Source: Myxococcales bacterium (GTDB taxonomy: Bacteria > Myxococcota_A > Polyangia > Nannocystales > Nannocystaceae). From it: a stretch of 64,000 nt of DNA. The DNA lies in contig JACKDU010000002.1 of the NCBI GenBank assembly GCA_020633335.1, forward strand, positions 1-64,000, read 5' to 3'. This document shows positions 17,925-26,561 of this stretch, piece by piece. Under the pieces are notes generated by a model, which saw only the letters and a program-made list of their open reading frames with translations, was not told the origin of the DNA and searched no databases. Each line of letters opens with the position of its first letter. Position 1 is the stretch's first letter. The position numbers and the translations under genes are program-made.

Positions 17925-17930
17925 ATCATA
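17925..17930 (-). promoter_or_regulatory. Candidate -10 element TATGAT
   Basis: TATGAT on the reverse strand ends 6 nt upstream of ATG 17918 and probably drives the ECF sigma-kinase operon as a leaderless transcript. Confidence 0.45.
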
Positions 17931-17982
17931 GCGTCCGGCGCGGGCGCGGCGTAGGGGGGCGACGCGATCGCGCCCCCGCGGC

Positions 17983-20334
17983 TCACTGCCGCAGGATCGT
18001 GAACTCCGTCCGCCGGTTCATCGCCCGCCCCTTCTCCGTCCGGTTGTCGGCGATCGGCTCCATCGACCCCGCCGTCCGCGTCGTCAGCTGCGCGGGGTCG
18101 ATCCCGCGGGCGTCGATCAGGTAGGCCCGGACGACCTCGGCGCGGGCGAGGGCGATCGCCTCCCGCTCGCCCTCGCCGCTCCCCTCGCGGCTGTCGGTGT
18201 GGCCGCTGATCTCGACGCGGATCTGCGGGAATTGGGCGAAGAGCTCCGCCGCTTGATCGATCACCGGCAGGGCGCTCGCGGGCAGGACGCTCGCCTCCTT
18301 CACCCGCCGCGAGCGCAGCCACTCCGGGTAGCGCTCGCCCACCCGCGCGAGCACCGAGGTCGCGGCCGCGGGGCTCGTGGCGACCTTGTGTCGCGCGTCG
18401 ATCTGCGAGCGCATCGCCGCCACGCTGCGCACCAGCTCGAGGAAGCCCCGGCGATCGCCGCTCGGATCCGCGCCGATCGCCCCGGCGGCGAGATCCTCGA
18501 TCGCCGCGAGCGCGTCGCCCCCCGCCGTCCCCCGCAGGACCATCCCGAGCTCGGCGACCGCGACCGCGAAGCGGAGGTCGGCGGAGGCCCGGGGCAGCGG
18601 CGTCGGAGCGCCGGCGACCACGTGGGTCCGCACCTCGCTCGCCCCGCCCTCCGCCGGCTTCGAGCGGACCTTGACGAACATGAGCTCGTCGCCGTGCGCC
18701 GCCTTCGCCTTCGCCGGCCGCTGGTAGCGGCGCTCGCCGCTCTTCGCCTTCACCTCCGTCGGCGCGTCGACCGGGATCACCTCGTAGAGCGCGGTGACCG
18801 TGTGCCCCGCCCCGAGCTCGCCGGCGTCCTTGCGATCGTCGTCGAAGTCCTGGTCGGCGAGCTGGCGGTTCTCGTAGCCGATCTGCCGGTAGCCCTTGAC
18901 CCGCGCCGGGTTGAACTCCACCTGCAGCTTGACGTCGCGGGCGATGGTCACCAGCGTCGAGCTCGACTCGCGCACGAGCACCTTCTCGGCCTCGGCGAAC
19001 GAGTCGATGTAGGCGTAGTTGCCGTCGCCCTTGTCGGCGAGCTGCTCCATCATCGCGTCGCTGTAGTTGCCGGTGCCGAAGCCGAGGGTCGTCAGGAAGA
19101 CCCCCGAGCGCCGCTTCTCCTCGATCAGCCGGGTGAGCTCGCCGACGCTGCTCGGGCCGACGTTGAAGTCGCCGTCAGACGCGAGGATCACCCGGTTGAC
19201 CGCCCCCCGACGGAACGATCGCTGGGCGAGCTTGTAGGCGAGCTCGATGCCGGCGCCGCCCGCCGTCGACCCGCCGGCCTCGAGGCGCCCGAGGGCCGCG
19301 TGGATCGTCGCCTTGTCGGCGCCCGAGGTCGGCGGGAGCACGACCCCCGCGGCCCCGGCGTAGACGACGATCGCCACCCGGTCCTCCGCCCGCAGGGTGT
19401 CGACCAGGCGGGCGAGCCCCCGCCTCAGGAGCGGCAGCTTGTCGGCGCTGGCCATCGACCCCGAGACGTCGATCAGGAAGACGAGGTTGCGCGGCGGGAT
19501 CGCAGCCGGCGCGATGACCTTGCCCTTGACGCCGATTCGCACGAGGTGGTGGCTGGAATTCCAGGGGCAGGTCGTCACCTCGGTGGCGACCGCGAAGCGC
19601 TCGTCGCCGGTCGGCGCCGGGTAGGCGTAGTCGAAGTAGTTGATCATCTCCTCGACCCGGACCGCGTCGATCGGCGGCAGGCGGCCGCTGGCCAGGAAGC
19701 GCCGGACGTTGCTGTAGGAGGCGGTGTCGACGTCGGCGGCGAAGGTCGAGAGGGGATCGTCGGCAACCGCGACGAATTGATTGTCGGGGTTGTGGGCGTA
19801 GGCCTCGCGGTTCGGCGCGCCGCTGCTCGGCGCCTTCGGAGCCCCGGCCCCCGGCCGCCAGCCGACCGCCCCGCCTCCGCCGAAGCTCGCGCCGCGGATC
19901 GCCCCGGTGAAGTGGCTGACCATCTCGGGGATCTCGTCGGGGCAGCCGTCCTCGTCCTCGTAGCCGTTGCGGGTCTCGGGCTCGTGGACGCACTTGTCCT
20001 CGGCGTCGACGATCCCGTCGCCGTCGCCGTCGAGCGGCGGGCAGCCGTCGTCGGCGATGCCGGGCGTGGTCGGGCAGGCGTCGACGCTGTCCGCGACCCC
20101 GTCGCCGTCGCCGTCGCTCTCAGCGTCCCCCGCCGCGCAGCCGGGCGCGCCCGCGTCCGCGTCGACGCAGGCGCGCGCGCCCTCCGCGGGCGTCGCCGCG
20201 GCGAGGGAAGCCTCGCCGGGCGTCGGCGAGGCCCCGCGCGAGTGCGCGCAGGCGACGAGGCCGCTGAGGGCGAGGGCGAGGGCGAGGAGGCTGCCGCGCA
20301 GCCGCGGGCGGGTCGTTCGAGGGCTCCAGGTCAT
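17983..20334 (-). CDS. Lipoprotein with TSP3 repeats, VWA domain and OmpA-like peptidoglycan-binding domain
   Basis: 783 residues. Lipobox (LSGLVAC) is followed by a calcium-type TSP3 segment (DGDGDGVADSVDACP, DGDGDGIVDAEDKC). A YfbK-like von Willebrand A domain comes next, with MIDAS DVSGSM and upstream motif NQFVAVADDPLSTFAADVD. The C-terminus is an OmpA domain (EISGHTDSREG .. NRRTEF) that normally binds peptidoglycan. The DNA for the start ATG 20334 is preceded by AAGGA. The protein would anchor in the outer membrane and cell wall and present a metal-dependent adhesion domain. Fusion of YfbK-type VWA to OmpA in one lipoprotein is uncommon outside this lineage. Confidence 0.9.
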   Translation of the reverse strand: MTWSPRTTRPRLRGSLLALALALSGLVACAHSRGASPTPGEASLAAATPAEGARACVDADAGAPGCAAGDAESDGDGDGVADSVDACPTTPGIADDGCPPLDGDGDGIVDAEDKCVHEPETRNGYEDEDGCPDEIPEMVSHFTGAIRGASFGGGGAVGWRPGAGAPKAPSSGAPNREAYAHNPDNQFVAVADDPLSTFAADVDTASYSNVRRFLASGRLPPIDAVRVEEMINYFDYAYPAPTGDERFAVATEVTTCPWNSSHHLVRIGVKGKVIAPAAIPPRNLVFLIDVSGSMASADKLPLLRRGLARLVDTLRAEDRVAIVVYAGAAGVVLPPTSGADKATIHAALGRLEAGGSTAGGAGIELAYKLAQRSFRRGAVNRVILASDGDFNVGPSSVGELTRLIEEKRRSGVFLTTLGFGTGNYSDAMMEQLADKGDGNYAYIDSFAEAEKVLVRESSSTLVTIARDVKLQVEFNPARVKGYRQIGYENRQLADQDFDDDRKDAGELGAGHTVTALYEVIPVDAPTEVKAKSGERRYQRPAKAKAAHGDELMFVKVRSKPAEGGASEVRTHVVAGAPTPLPRASADLRFAVAVAELGMVLRGTAGGDALAAIEDLAAGAIGADPSGDRRGFLELVRSVAAMRSQIDARHKVATSPAAATSVLARVGERYPEWLRSRRVKEASVLPASALPVIDQAAELFAQFPQIRVEISGHTDSREGSGEGEREAIALARAEVVRAYLIDARGIDPAQLTTRTAGSMEPIADNRTEKGRAMNRRTEFTILRQ

Positions 20335-20443
20335 GGCGTCCTTGAAGTACCGACCCCCAGCCGGTCGATCGGTCGCCGCTCCACTTTCTTTGGGGCGCGC
20401 ACGATCGCGCCCATCCGACCCGCGACCTGGTAGAAGGCCGGAC

Positions 20444-21289
20444 ATGGACGCGCGCTCCTGCCCGGCAGCCCACTCGATGGACACGACCTGGTACGCCGTC
20501 GACCAGGACGGCTTCGTCGGCGAGTTCGACACCGGCGAGGACGGAGCCCTCCCGTGCGACGCGGTCTGCGGCCCCGAGGGGGGCAAATTCGAGAGCTGGC
20601 CCCTCGACGCCCTGGCGATCGCTCGCGCCCTCGTCCAGGGGACCCTCCCGGCCACCCGCGCGGAGCCGCTGACCCCGAAGGTCACGTACCACGCGGTCCT
20701 CGTCCTCGCGCCAGACGCGACCCCCGATCCGAGGGCGTCGAGCCGCGACGCCGAGGGGCGCACCTACGCGGTCCAGGAGCTCCTCGGCTCCGCGGTCGCC
20801 GTGGTCCGCGACGCCGCGCCGCGGATCGTCGCCAGCCGACGACCCCTCACCGCGAAGGAGCTGACCCGCCTCGGCGCCGATCCGCGAATCACACGGATCG
20901 TCCTCGATCGAGAGATCTGGGAGTGGGACGAGAAGCCGATCTTCCGCTTCGACAACGACACCTACGGCAACCCCGGCGCCTACGCGCGGAGCCACTCACC
21001 CGCCGATCCGCTCGCCCTCAACGACCTGCCGCCGGAGCTCCGCGAGCCCCTCGCCGGCCTCCGCCTGCCGCTCCGCTTCGCCGCGACGCCCTCCTTCCAC
21101 CTCGCCGACTACCTGAGCGACGAGGCCTGCGACACCTACGGGGACACGACCCTCCGCGGCGAGCCGCGCGAGCCGGAGGAGCCGCCGCCCGCGAGCGCGG
21201 CGACGACGACCCGCGGGCGTCGATCGTGGGTCCTCATCGCCGCCGCCCTCGCCGTCCTCCTGATCCTCGCCTGGGTCTTCGGGCGATGA
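20444..21289 (+). CDS. Tail-anchored protein of unknown function, partner of radical SAM gene
   Basis: 281 residues. An N-terminal segment (TTWYAVDQDGFVGEFDTGEDGA) recurs in uncharacterised bacterial proteins that read like a solvent-exposed beta domain. The central region has no recognised family. The C-terminus is a single hydrophobic helix (WVLIAAALAVLLILAWVF) followed by GR, with no N-terminal signal, so the protein is probably tail-anchored with its bulk in the cytosol. The stop overlaps the ATG of the radical SAM gene (ATGA), so the two are co-translated. TAGAAG lies 7 nt before ATG 20444. Confidence 0.65.
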   Translation: MDARSCPAAHSMDTTWYAVDQDGFVGEFDTGEDGALPCDAVCGPEGGKFESWPLDALAIARALVQGTLPATRAEPLTPKVTYHAVLVLAPDATPDPRASSRDAEGRTYAVQELLGSAVAVVRDAAPRIVASRRPLTAKELTRLGADPRITRIVLDREIWEWDEKPIFRFDNDTYGNPGAYARSHSPADPLALNDLPPELREPLAGLRLPLRFAATPSFHLADYLSDEACDTYGDTTLRGEPREPEEPPPASAATTTRGRRSWVLIAAALAVLLILAWVFGR

Positions 21290-22149
21290 AGATCGACCGG
21301 GTCTCGATCGAGCCCTCGCGGCGCTGCTCGAAGGGCTGCGCCTTCTGCTACAACGGCTCGCGGCCCGACGGCGACGGCGAGTGGAGCGCGGGCGAGCTCG
21401 TGCGCTTCGGCCTCGACCTCGCGGCGAACGGCGTCCAGGCGCTCTCGCTCGGCGGCGGCGAGCCCCTCGAGTGGGCGGGGCTCTTCGACGTCCTCGCCGG
21501 GCTCCGCGGCCGCCTCCTCCGCTCGCTCACCACCAACGGCCTCCCGCTCCGCGATCCCGCCACCCTCGAGCGCCTGGTCCTCGCCCGCCCCGACAAGTGC
21601 CATGTCTCGGTGCACAGCCCCGGGAGCGAGGCCGAGGTCACCCGCGCGATCGCCACGGTGCGCGCGCTCGAGGCCCACGGCATCCCGAGCGGCGTCAACC
21701 TCCTGGTCGCCCGCTCGCGCCTGGACGCCGCCGCCGCGGCCTCCCGCCGGCTCCGCGACGCCGGGATCGCCAACGACCGGATCGTCTACCTGCCGATGCG
21801 CGGCGAGGACACCCCCTCCCCGGCCGCGATCGCGGCGATCGCCGGCGGCCCCTTCCAGTCGATGTCCTGCCTCCGCGCCTGCGGCAAGAGCGAGCGCTTC
21901 GCCTCGATCGCCGCCGATCGCAGCGTCGCCTGGTGCTCCTACACCCGCGCCCGCCGGCGCCTGGACGGGCTCACCCACGGCGCGCTCGTCCGCGCCCTCG
22001 ACGGCCTCGGCCTCGATCCCTGCGACGGCGGCGCCCTCGTCCGCCTCGGGGCGCACCCGCTCGACCGCGAACGCCGAGGCGGCTCATCGGTGACTGGCGA
22101 GGTTGGTAACGAGCGCGCCGACGTCGAGGACACCGGCGTGATCGCCTAG
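21286..22149 (+). CDS. Radical SAM enzyme with four extra C-terminal cysteines
   Basis: 287 residues. The cluster motif C14xxxC18xxC21 (RRCSKGCAFCY), the SAM-binding GGGEP (56-60) and a partial TIM barrel identify the radical SAM superfamily. Cys195, Cys199, Cys217 and Cys246 lie after the barrel in a pattern that could ligate a second iron-sulfur cluster, similar in principle to SPASM/twitch domains, though I do not recognise the family. The substrate is unknown. Start ATG 21286 overlaps the preceding stop by ATGA. The stop codon shares CTAG with the convergent pabAB stop. Confidence 0.85.
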   Translation: MKIDRVSIEPSRRCSKGCAFCYNGSRPDGDGEWSAGELVRFGLDLAANGVQALSLGGGEPLEWAGLFDVLAGLRGRLLRSLTTNGLPLRDPATLERLVLARPDKCHVSVHSPGSEAEVTRAIATVRALEAHGIPSGVNLLVARSRLDAAAAASRRLRDAGIANDRIVYLPMRGEDTPSPAAIAAIAGGPFQSMSCLRACGKSERFASIAADRSVAWCSYTRARRRLDGLTHGALVRALDGLGLDPCDGGALVRLGAHPLDRERRGGSSVTGEVGNERADVEDTGVIA

Positions 22150-24290
22150 AACGAAGCCCACCCGCCCTCGCGCAGCGCCGCCAGGATCGCCTCGCGGGCC
22201 GCCGCCGGCTGCTCCCCGCGCGCATGGACCAGGAGCGCCTCGACCAGCGCGCGGGCCTTCGCCAGGGTCTCCTCGAACTCTGCCTCGGGCTCCGAGAGCG
22301 CGACGATCGCCCCGCCGACGCCGATCGTCGTCGCCTCCGGCGTGCACACCAGCGTCCGGATCACGACGCTCAGGTCGGCCGCGCCGCCGAGGCCGAGGTA
22401 GCCGATCGCCCCCGAGTAGACCCCCCGCGCGCTCCGCTCGAGGCCGTCGAGGAGCTCCATCGTCCGCACCTTGGGGGCGCCGGTCATCGACCCGGCGGGG
22501 AAGGTCGCGCGGACGCACTCCACCGCGTCGACGCCGGCCCGCAGGCGCCCGCGGATCGTCGACACCAATTGATGGACGGTCTCGTAGCTCTCGACCCGCA
22601 TCATCGCCGGCACGTGGACCGTGCCGACCTCGCAGACCAGGCCGAGGTCGTTGCGGAGGAGATCGACGATCATCAGGTTCTCCGCCCGATCCTTCTCGCT
22701 CTCCTCGAGATCGCGGCGGAGCGCCGCGTCCTCGGCCGCGTCGCCGCCCCGCGGGCGCGTCCCCTTGATCGGCCGCGACTCGACCCAGCGATCGCGATCG
22801 ACCCGCAGGAAGCGCTCCGGCGACGAGGAGAGGATCGCCAGCGCGCCGAAGCGGAGGAAGGCGGCATAGGGCGCCGGGTTGACCCGCCGGAGGATCCGGT
22901 AGAGCGCCAGCGGATCGGCGATCGGCGTCGCCCGGATCAGGTTGGTCAGGCAGAGCTCGTAGCTCTCGCCGTCGCGGATCAGCGCCCGGCAGCGCTCGAT
23001 GTCGCCGAGGTAGGTCGCGCGATCGCGGTCGAGGCGGAGCTCGACGCCCGCACCGGTCGCCGCGATCGCCGGCAGCGGCGGGAGATCGCCGAGGGCGCGC
23101 TCGGTCGCGTCGAGCCAGGCCTCGGCCGCGCGCTCCTCCCCCGGCGCCACCAGGCAGACGAGGTAGAGCGCCCGCGCCTCGTGATCGAAGGCGAGGAGGC
23201 GATCGGCGAGGAGGAAGGCCGCGTCCGGCGTGTCGGCCGCGTGCTCGCTCTGGACGCCGGCCTCGGCCTTGAGCTCGTAGCCGAAGTAGCCGACGAAGCC
23301 GCCGCCGAGGTCGAAGGGGAGCTCGTCCGCCCGCACGCGCCGGCGCGCGAGCTCGCGGCCGAGGAGCTCGTGGACGCTCTCCCGCCGCGTCGTCCGCTCC
23401 CCCCCGGCGACCACATGCACCTCCTGACGGCGCTCGTCGTAGGTCACCAGCATGCTCTGCGGGCCGTCGCCGCCGCCCATGAAGGAGAAGCGGGCGAGCC
23501 CCTCGCCGAGGCGGCTGCTGTCGAGCCAGAACGCGCGCTCGGCCCCGCGAAAGAGCCCCCAGAAGACCCGCTCGGCGTCGTCGACGAAGGCGACCCGGCG
23601 GTGGCGCACCTCGAGTGGCAGCGGCGGCTCCTCGCGGGGCGGCGGGTCGCGGACGATCGACGGCAGCGACGGCGCCGGGCCGCGCCGCCGCCCCGGATAC
23701 GCGCGGGTGAGCGCGCGGAAGTTCTCGAGGAGGCGGGCGCCGTGCTCCGTCAGGATCGACTCCGGATGAAACTGCACCCCCCAGCGCGGCAGGCTCCGGT
23801 GTTCGAGCCCCATCACCAGGCCGTCCTCCGTCCAGGCGCTCGCCCGCAGGCAAGCCGGGAGGCGCGGATCGACCACCAGCGAGTGATAGCGGACGACCGC
23901 GAAGCCCTGCGGGATCCCGGCGAAGAGCGGCGATCGATCGTGGACGATCGCGCTGACCCGCCCGTGCATCGGCGTCGGCGCGTGGATCACCGCGCCCCCG
24001 TAGGCCGCGGCGATCCCCTGGTGGCCGAGGCAGACCCCGAGCACCGGGACCTCGGCGCGGAGGATCGCCTCCATGCACACCCCGAAGTCGGCCGCCACCT
24101 CCGGCCGCCCGGGGCCCGGCGAGATCACGAGGTTGTCAAAGCCCTCGCGGGCGATCGCGTCCCACTCGAGTTGATCGTTGCGGATCACCGTCGGTGCCGC
24201 CCCGTTCACCTCGGCGAGGAGGTGATAGAGGTTGATCGTGAACGAGTCGTAGTTGTCGATCAGGAGGGTGCGCGTCGCCGACCCGGTCAT
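22146..24290 (-). CDS. pabAB: Fused aminodeoxychorismate synthase (PabA-PabB)
   Basis: 714 residues. The N-terminal class I glutamine amidotransferase (1-210) has LIDNYDSFT, nucleophile motif GVCLGHQ and VQFHPES. The C-terminal chorismate-binding domain contains SRPIKGTRPRGG, and this Lys is the hallmark of PabB, whereas anthranilate synthase has Ala at that position. ENLMIVDLLRNDLG and GSMTGAPK follow. The enzyme makes 4-amino-4-deoxychorismate for folate, with the two subunits fused as in plants and some actinomycetes. ATG 24290 is chosen for GGAGGGAAGG just upstream. No pabC lies beside it. Confidence 0.93.
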   Translation of the reverse strand: MTGSATRTLLIDNYDSFTINLYHLLAEVNGAAPTVIRNDQLEWDAIAREGFDNLVISPGPGRPEVAADFGVCMEAILRAEVPVLGVCLGHQGIAAAYGGAVIHAPTPMHGRVSAIVHDRSPLFAGIPQGFAVVRYHSLVVDPRLPACLRASAWTEDGLVMGLEHRSLPRWGVQFHPESILTEHGARLLENFRALTRAYPGRRRGPAPSLPSIVRDPPPREEPPLPLEVRHRRVAFVDDAERVFWGLFRGAERAFWLDSSRLGEGLARFSFMGGGDGPQSMLVTYDERRQEVHVVAGGERTTRRESVHELLGRELARRRVRADELPFDLGGGFVGYFGYELKAEAGVQSEHAADTPDAAFLLADRLLAFDHEARALYLVCLVAPGEERAAEAWLDATERALGDLPPLPAIAATGAGVELRLDRDRATYLGDIERCRALIRDGESYELCLTNLIRATPIADPLALYRILRRVNPAPYAAFLRFGALAILSSSPERFLRVDRDRWVESRPIKGTRPRGGDAAEDAALRRDLEESEKDRAENLMIVDLLRNDLGLVCEVGTVHVPAMMRVESYETVHQLVSTIRGRLRAGVDAVECVRATFPAGSMTGAPKVRTMELLDGLERSARGVYSGAIGYLGLGGAADLSVVIRTLVCTPEATTIGVGGAIVALSEPEAEFEETLAKARALVEALLVHARGEQPAAAREAILAALREGGWASF

Positions 24291-24400
24291 GGCCTTCCCT
24301 CCGATCACGTCGGCTTCGTAGACCCGCGGGGCACGTGAAGACAAGCCGCGCCGCCCTCACCGGCGACGCGCGTTTCCGCGCAGAATCCGCGCTCTCCGCC

Positions 24401-24429
24401 TTGCACCCCGTCAACGGGCTCCCTAGGCT
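24401..24429 (+). promoter_or_regulatory. Candidate promoter TTGCAC-17-TAGGCT
   Basis: TTGCAC (24401-24406) and TAGGCT (24424-24429) are separated by the ideal 17 nt. The -10 ends 6 nt before GTG 24436, so the P450 message is probably leaderless. Confidence 0.5.
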
Positions 24430-24435
24430 CGTTCG

Positions 24436-25851
24436 GTGGCCGAAGCCGAACACACAGAGGCGGCGACCGACCCCGACGCCCCCCGGACCTTCACCGAGGC
24501 CGGCCTGAGCTGGCCGCAGGAGCTCCGCGACTTCGCGCACGCGCTCCGCAACTACACCGACCTCAGCCTCGTCGTCCACGCCCGCAGCGGCGACGTCGTC
24601 CGCCGCCGGATCCCGCGGCGCGGGCTCTGGCTCTTCCACCCCCGCCACCTCCGCCGGGTGCTCCGCACCAACGCCCGCAACTACCCCAAGAACGCCGCCT
24701 ACAGGGCCCTGCGGCCGCTCCTCGGCAACGGCCTGCTCCTCAGCGACGGCGAGCTCTGGGCCCGCGATCGCCGGATCGTCGCGCCGGAATTCCGCGAGGG
24801 AGTGGTCGCCCGCTACCTGCCGACGATCGTCGGCGGCGGCGAGGAGCTCCTCGAAGAGTGGTCGGCGAGCGTCGGCCGCGGCCCCCGCGACATCGGCGTC
24901 GACATGCAGCGCCTCACCCTCCGGGTGGTCGCCCGGGCGATGTTCCACAGCGACCTCCACCGCGAGGCCGAGGCGATCGGCCACGGCCTCGAGATCTGCC
25001 TCCGCCAGGCGACCCGCCAGATGCTCAGCGTCGGCCTCCTCCGCCGCTGGATGCCGACCCCCGGCAACCTCGCGGCCGGCCGCGCGGTCCGGGAGATCGA
25101 CCGGATCGTCCGCGACCTCATCGCCCGCGGCCGCCGAAGCGCCACCCACGAGCAGGACGTCCTCTCCCGCCTCCTGGTCGCCACCGACCGCGAGAGCGGC
25201 GAGCCGATGGCCGACCAGCAGATCATCGACGAGGTCAAGACGCTGATCCTCGCGGGTCACGAGACCACCGGCCTCGCCCTGAGCTGGACGCTCTACCTCC
25301 TCGCCCAGCACCCCGAGGTCGAGGCGCGCCTGCTCGCGGAGCTCCGGCGGGTCCTCGGCGATCGGCCGATCGAGGCCGCCGACGTGCCGGCGCTGGTCTA
25401 CACCCGGATGGTCCTCCTCGAGGCGATGCGCCTCTACCCGCCGGTGCCAGCGGTCCCGCGCGAGGCCATCGACGAGGACGCCTTCGACGGGATCCGGGTG
25501 CGGGCCGGCGACAACGTGATCGCGATGATCTACGTCGCCCACCGCCACCCCGAGTACTGGAGCGACCCCGAGCGCTTCGACCCCGAGCGCTTCGCCCCCG
25601 GGCGGGCGGAGGCGATCGATCCCTACGCCTACCTCCCCTTCCTCCGCGGGCGCCGGGCGTGCATCGGCGAGCACTTCGCGATCCTCGAGGGGGTCGTGCT
25701 CCTGGCGATGATGGTCCGCCGCTTCCACCTCGAGCGGAGCGATCAGCGGCCGATCGCCACCCGGCCGATGTCGACGCTGCGCCTCGCCCGGCCGCTGATG
25801 ATGCGCGTACAAGCGCGCGACGCCTGGGCGCGGCGTGGCAGAGCTCCCTGA
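24436..25851 (+). CDS. Cytochrome P450
   Basis: 471 residues. The I-helix AGHETTG, the K-helix ExxR (EAMRLYPP) and the heme-binding FLRGRRACIG with Cys409 are all canonical. There is no signal peptide, so the enzyme is soluble. P450s insert one oxygen atom into substrates such as fatty acids, terpenoids or steroids; the substrate cannot be deduced here. A seven-iron ferredoxin follows 185 bp downstream on the same strand and is a plausible electron donor, but no ferredoxin reductase is adjacent. Confidence 0.93.
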   Translation: MAEAEHTEAATDPDAPRTFTEAGLSWPQELRDFAHALRNYTDLSLVVHARSGDVVRRRIPRRGLWLFHPRHLRRVLRTNARNYPKNAAYRALRPLLGNGLLLSDGELWARDRRIVAPEFREGVVARYLPTIVGGGEELLEEWSASVGRGPRDIGVDMQRLTLRVVARAMFHSDLHREAEAIGHGLEICLRQATRQMLSVGLLRRWMPTPGNLAAGRAVREIDRIVRDLIARGRRSATHEQDVLSRLLVATDRESGEPMADQQIIDEVKTLILAGHETTGLALSWTLYLLAQHPEVEARLLAELRRVLGDRPIEAADVPALVYTRMVLLEAMRLYPPVPAVPREAIDEDAFDGIRVRAGDNVIAMIYVAHRHPEYWSDPERFDPERFAPGRAEAIDPYAYLPFLRGRRACIGEHFAILEGVVLLAMMVRRFHLERSDQRPIATRPMSTLRLARPLMMRVQARDAWARRGRAP

Positions 25852-26036
25852 GGCTGCGGGTGCGGGTGCGAGCGCGCGGCACCCAGCCACGCGCGCGGAC
25901 GAACGCGCGGACGTCCCTGACCTCGGCGCCCACCTCCCGCTGCGATCAGAGAGAGCCAGAGCGCCGGACCGATGTACGATCACGGCTCGCTACCGCGGCC
26001 CCCGCGACGCGACACCTTCCCACCAAGGAGACCGAC

Positions 26037-26345
26037 ATGGCCTTCGTCGTCACCGACAACTGCCTGCGCTGCCGCTTCACCAACTGCGTCGACGTCTGCC
26101 CCGTCGACTGCTTCCACGGCGATCAGGACATGCTCTACATCGATCCCGAGGAGTGCATCGACTGCGGCGCCTGCGTCCCGGAGTGCCCGGTCGAGGCGAT
26201 CTACGACGAGAGCCAGCTCCCCGACGATCTCGTCAGGTGGGTGGAGGTCAACGCCGCGAAGGCCCGCACCACCCCCACGGTGACCGAGACGCAGGATCCG
26301 CTGCCGACCGCCGCGGCCCGCAAGAAGGCGCTCGGCTTCGGGTAG
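26037..26345 (+). CDS. fdxA: Seven-iron ferredoxin (FdxA type)
   Basis: 102 residues. Cys motif C-x2-C-x4-C-x3-C-P (NCLRCRFTNCVDVCP) followed by C-x2-C-x2-C-x3-C-P (ECIDCGACVPECP) is the pattern of FdxA ferredoxins carrying one [3Fe-4S] and one [4Fe-4S] cluster. A C-terminal tail of about 45 residues is also typical. AAGGAG lies 7 nt before ATG 26037. It transfers low-potential electrons in the cytosol; the P450 immediately upstream is a plausible partner. Confidence 0.92.
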   Translation: MAFVVTDNCLRCRFTNCVDVCPVDCFHGDQDMLYIDPEECIDCGACVPECPVEAIYDESQLPDDLVRWVEVNAAKARTTPTVTETQDPLPTAAARKKALGFG

Positions 26346-26561
26346 AGCGGCGCCCGGCGAGGCGACGCCTGCGTGCGCGCGACGCCCGAGCGCGCGTCGA
26401 CGCGCGTGCTCTCGTCCGCCCGATCGCCGCACCGCGTCCCCCGCACTCGATCGCCCGCCGCCGGTCGCCGGGCCGCGCCCCCGCGCATTCGCCGGGGAGC
26501 GCGTGATACGTTGAAGAGGCCGCCCGCGGGTGCGAGAGCCCCCCTGGGGTGGGGAGGCGCG

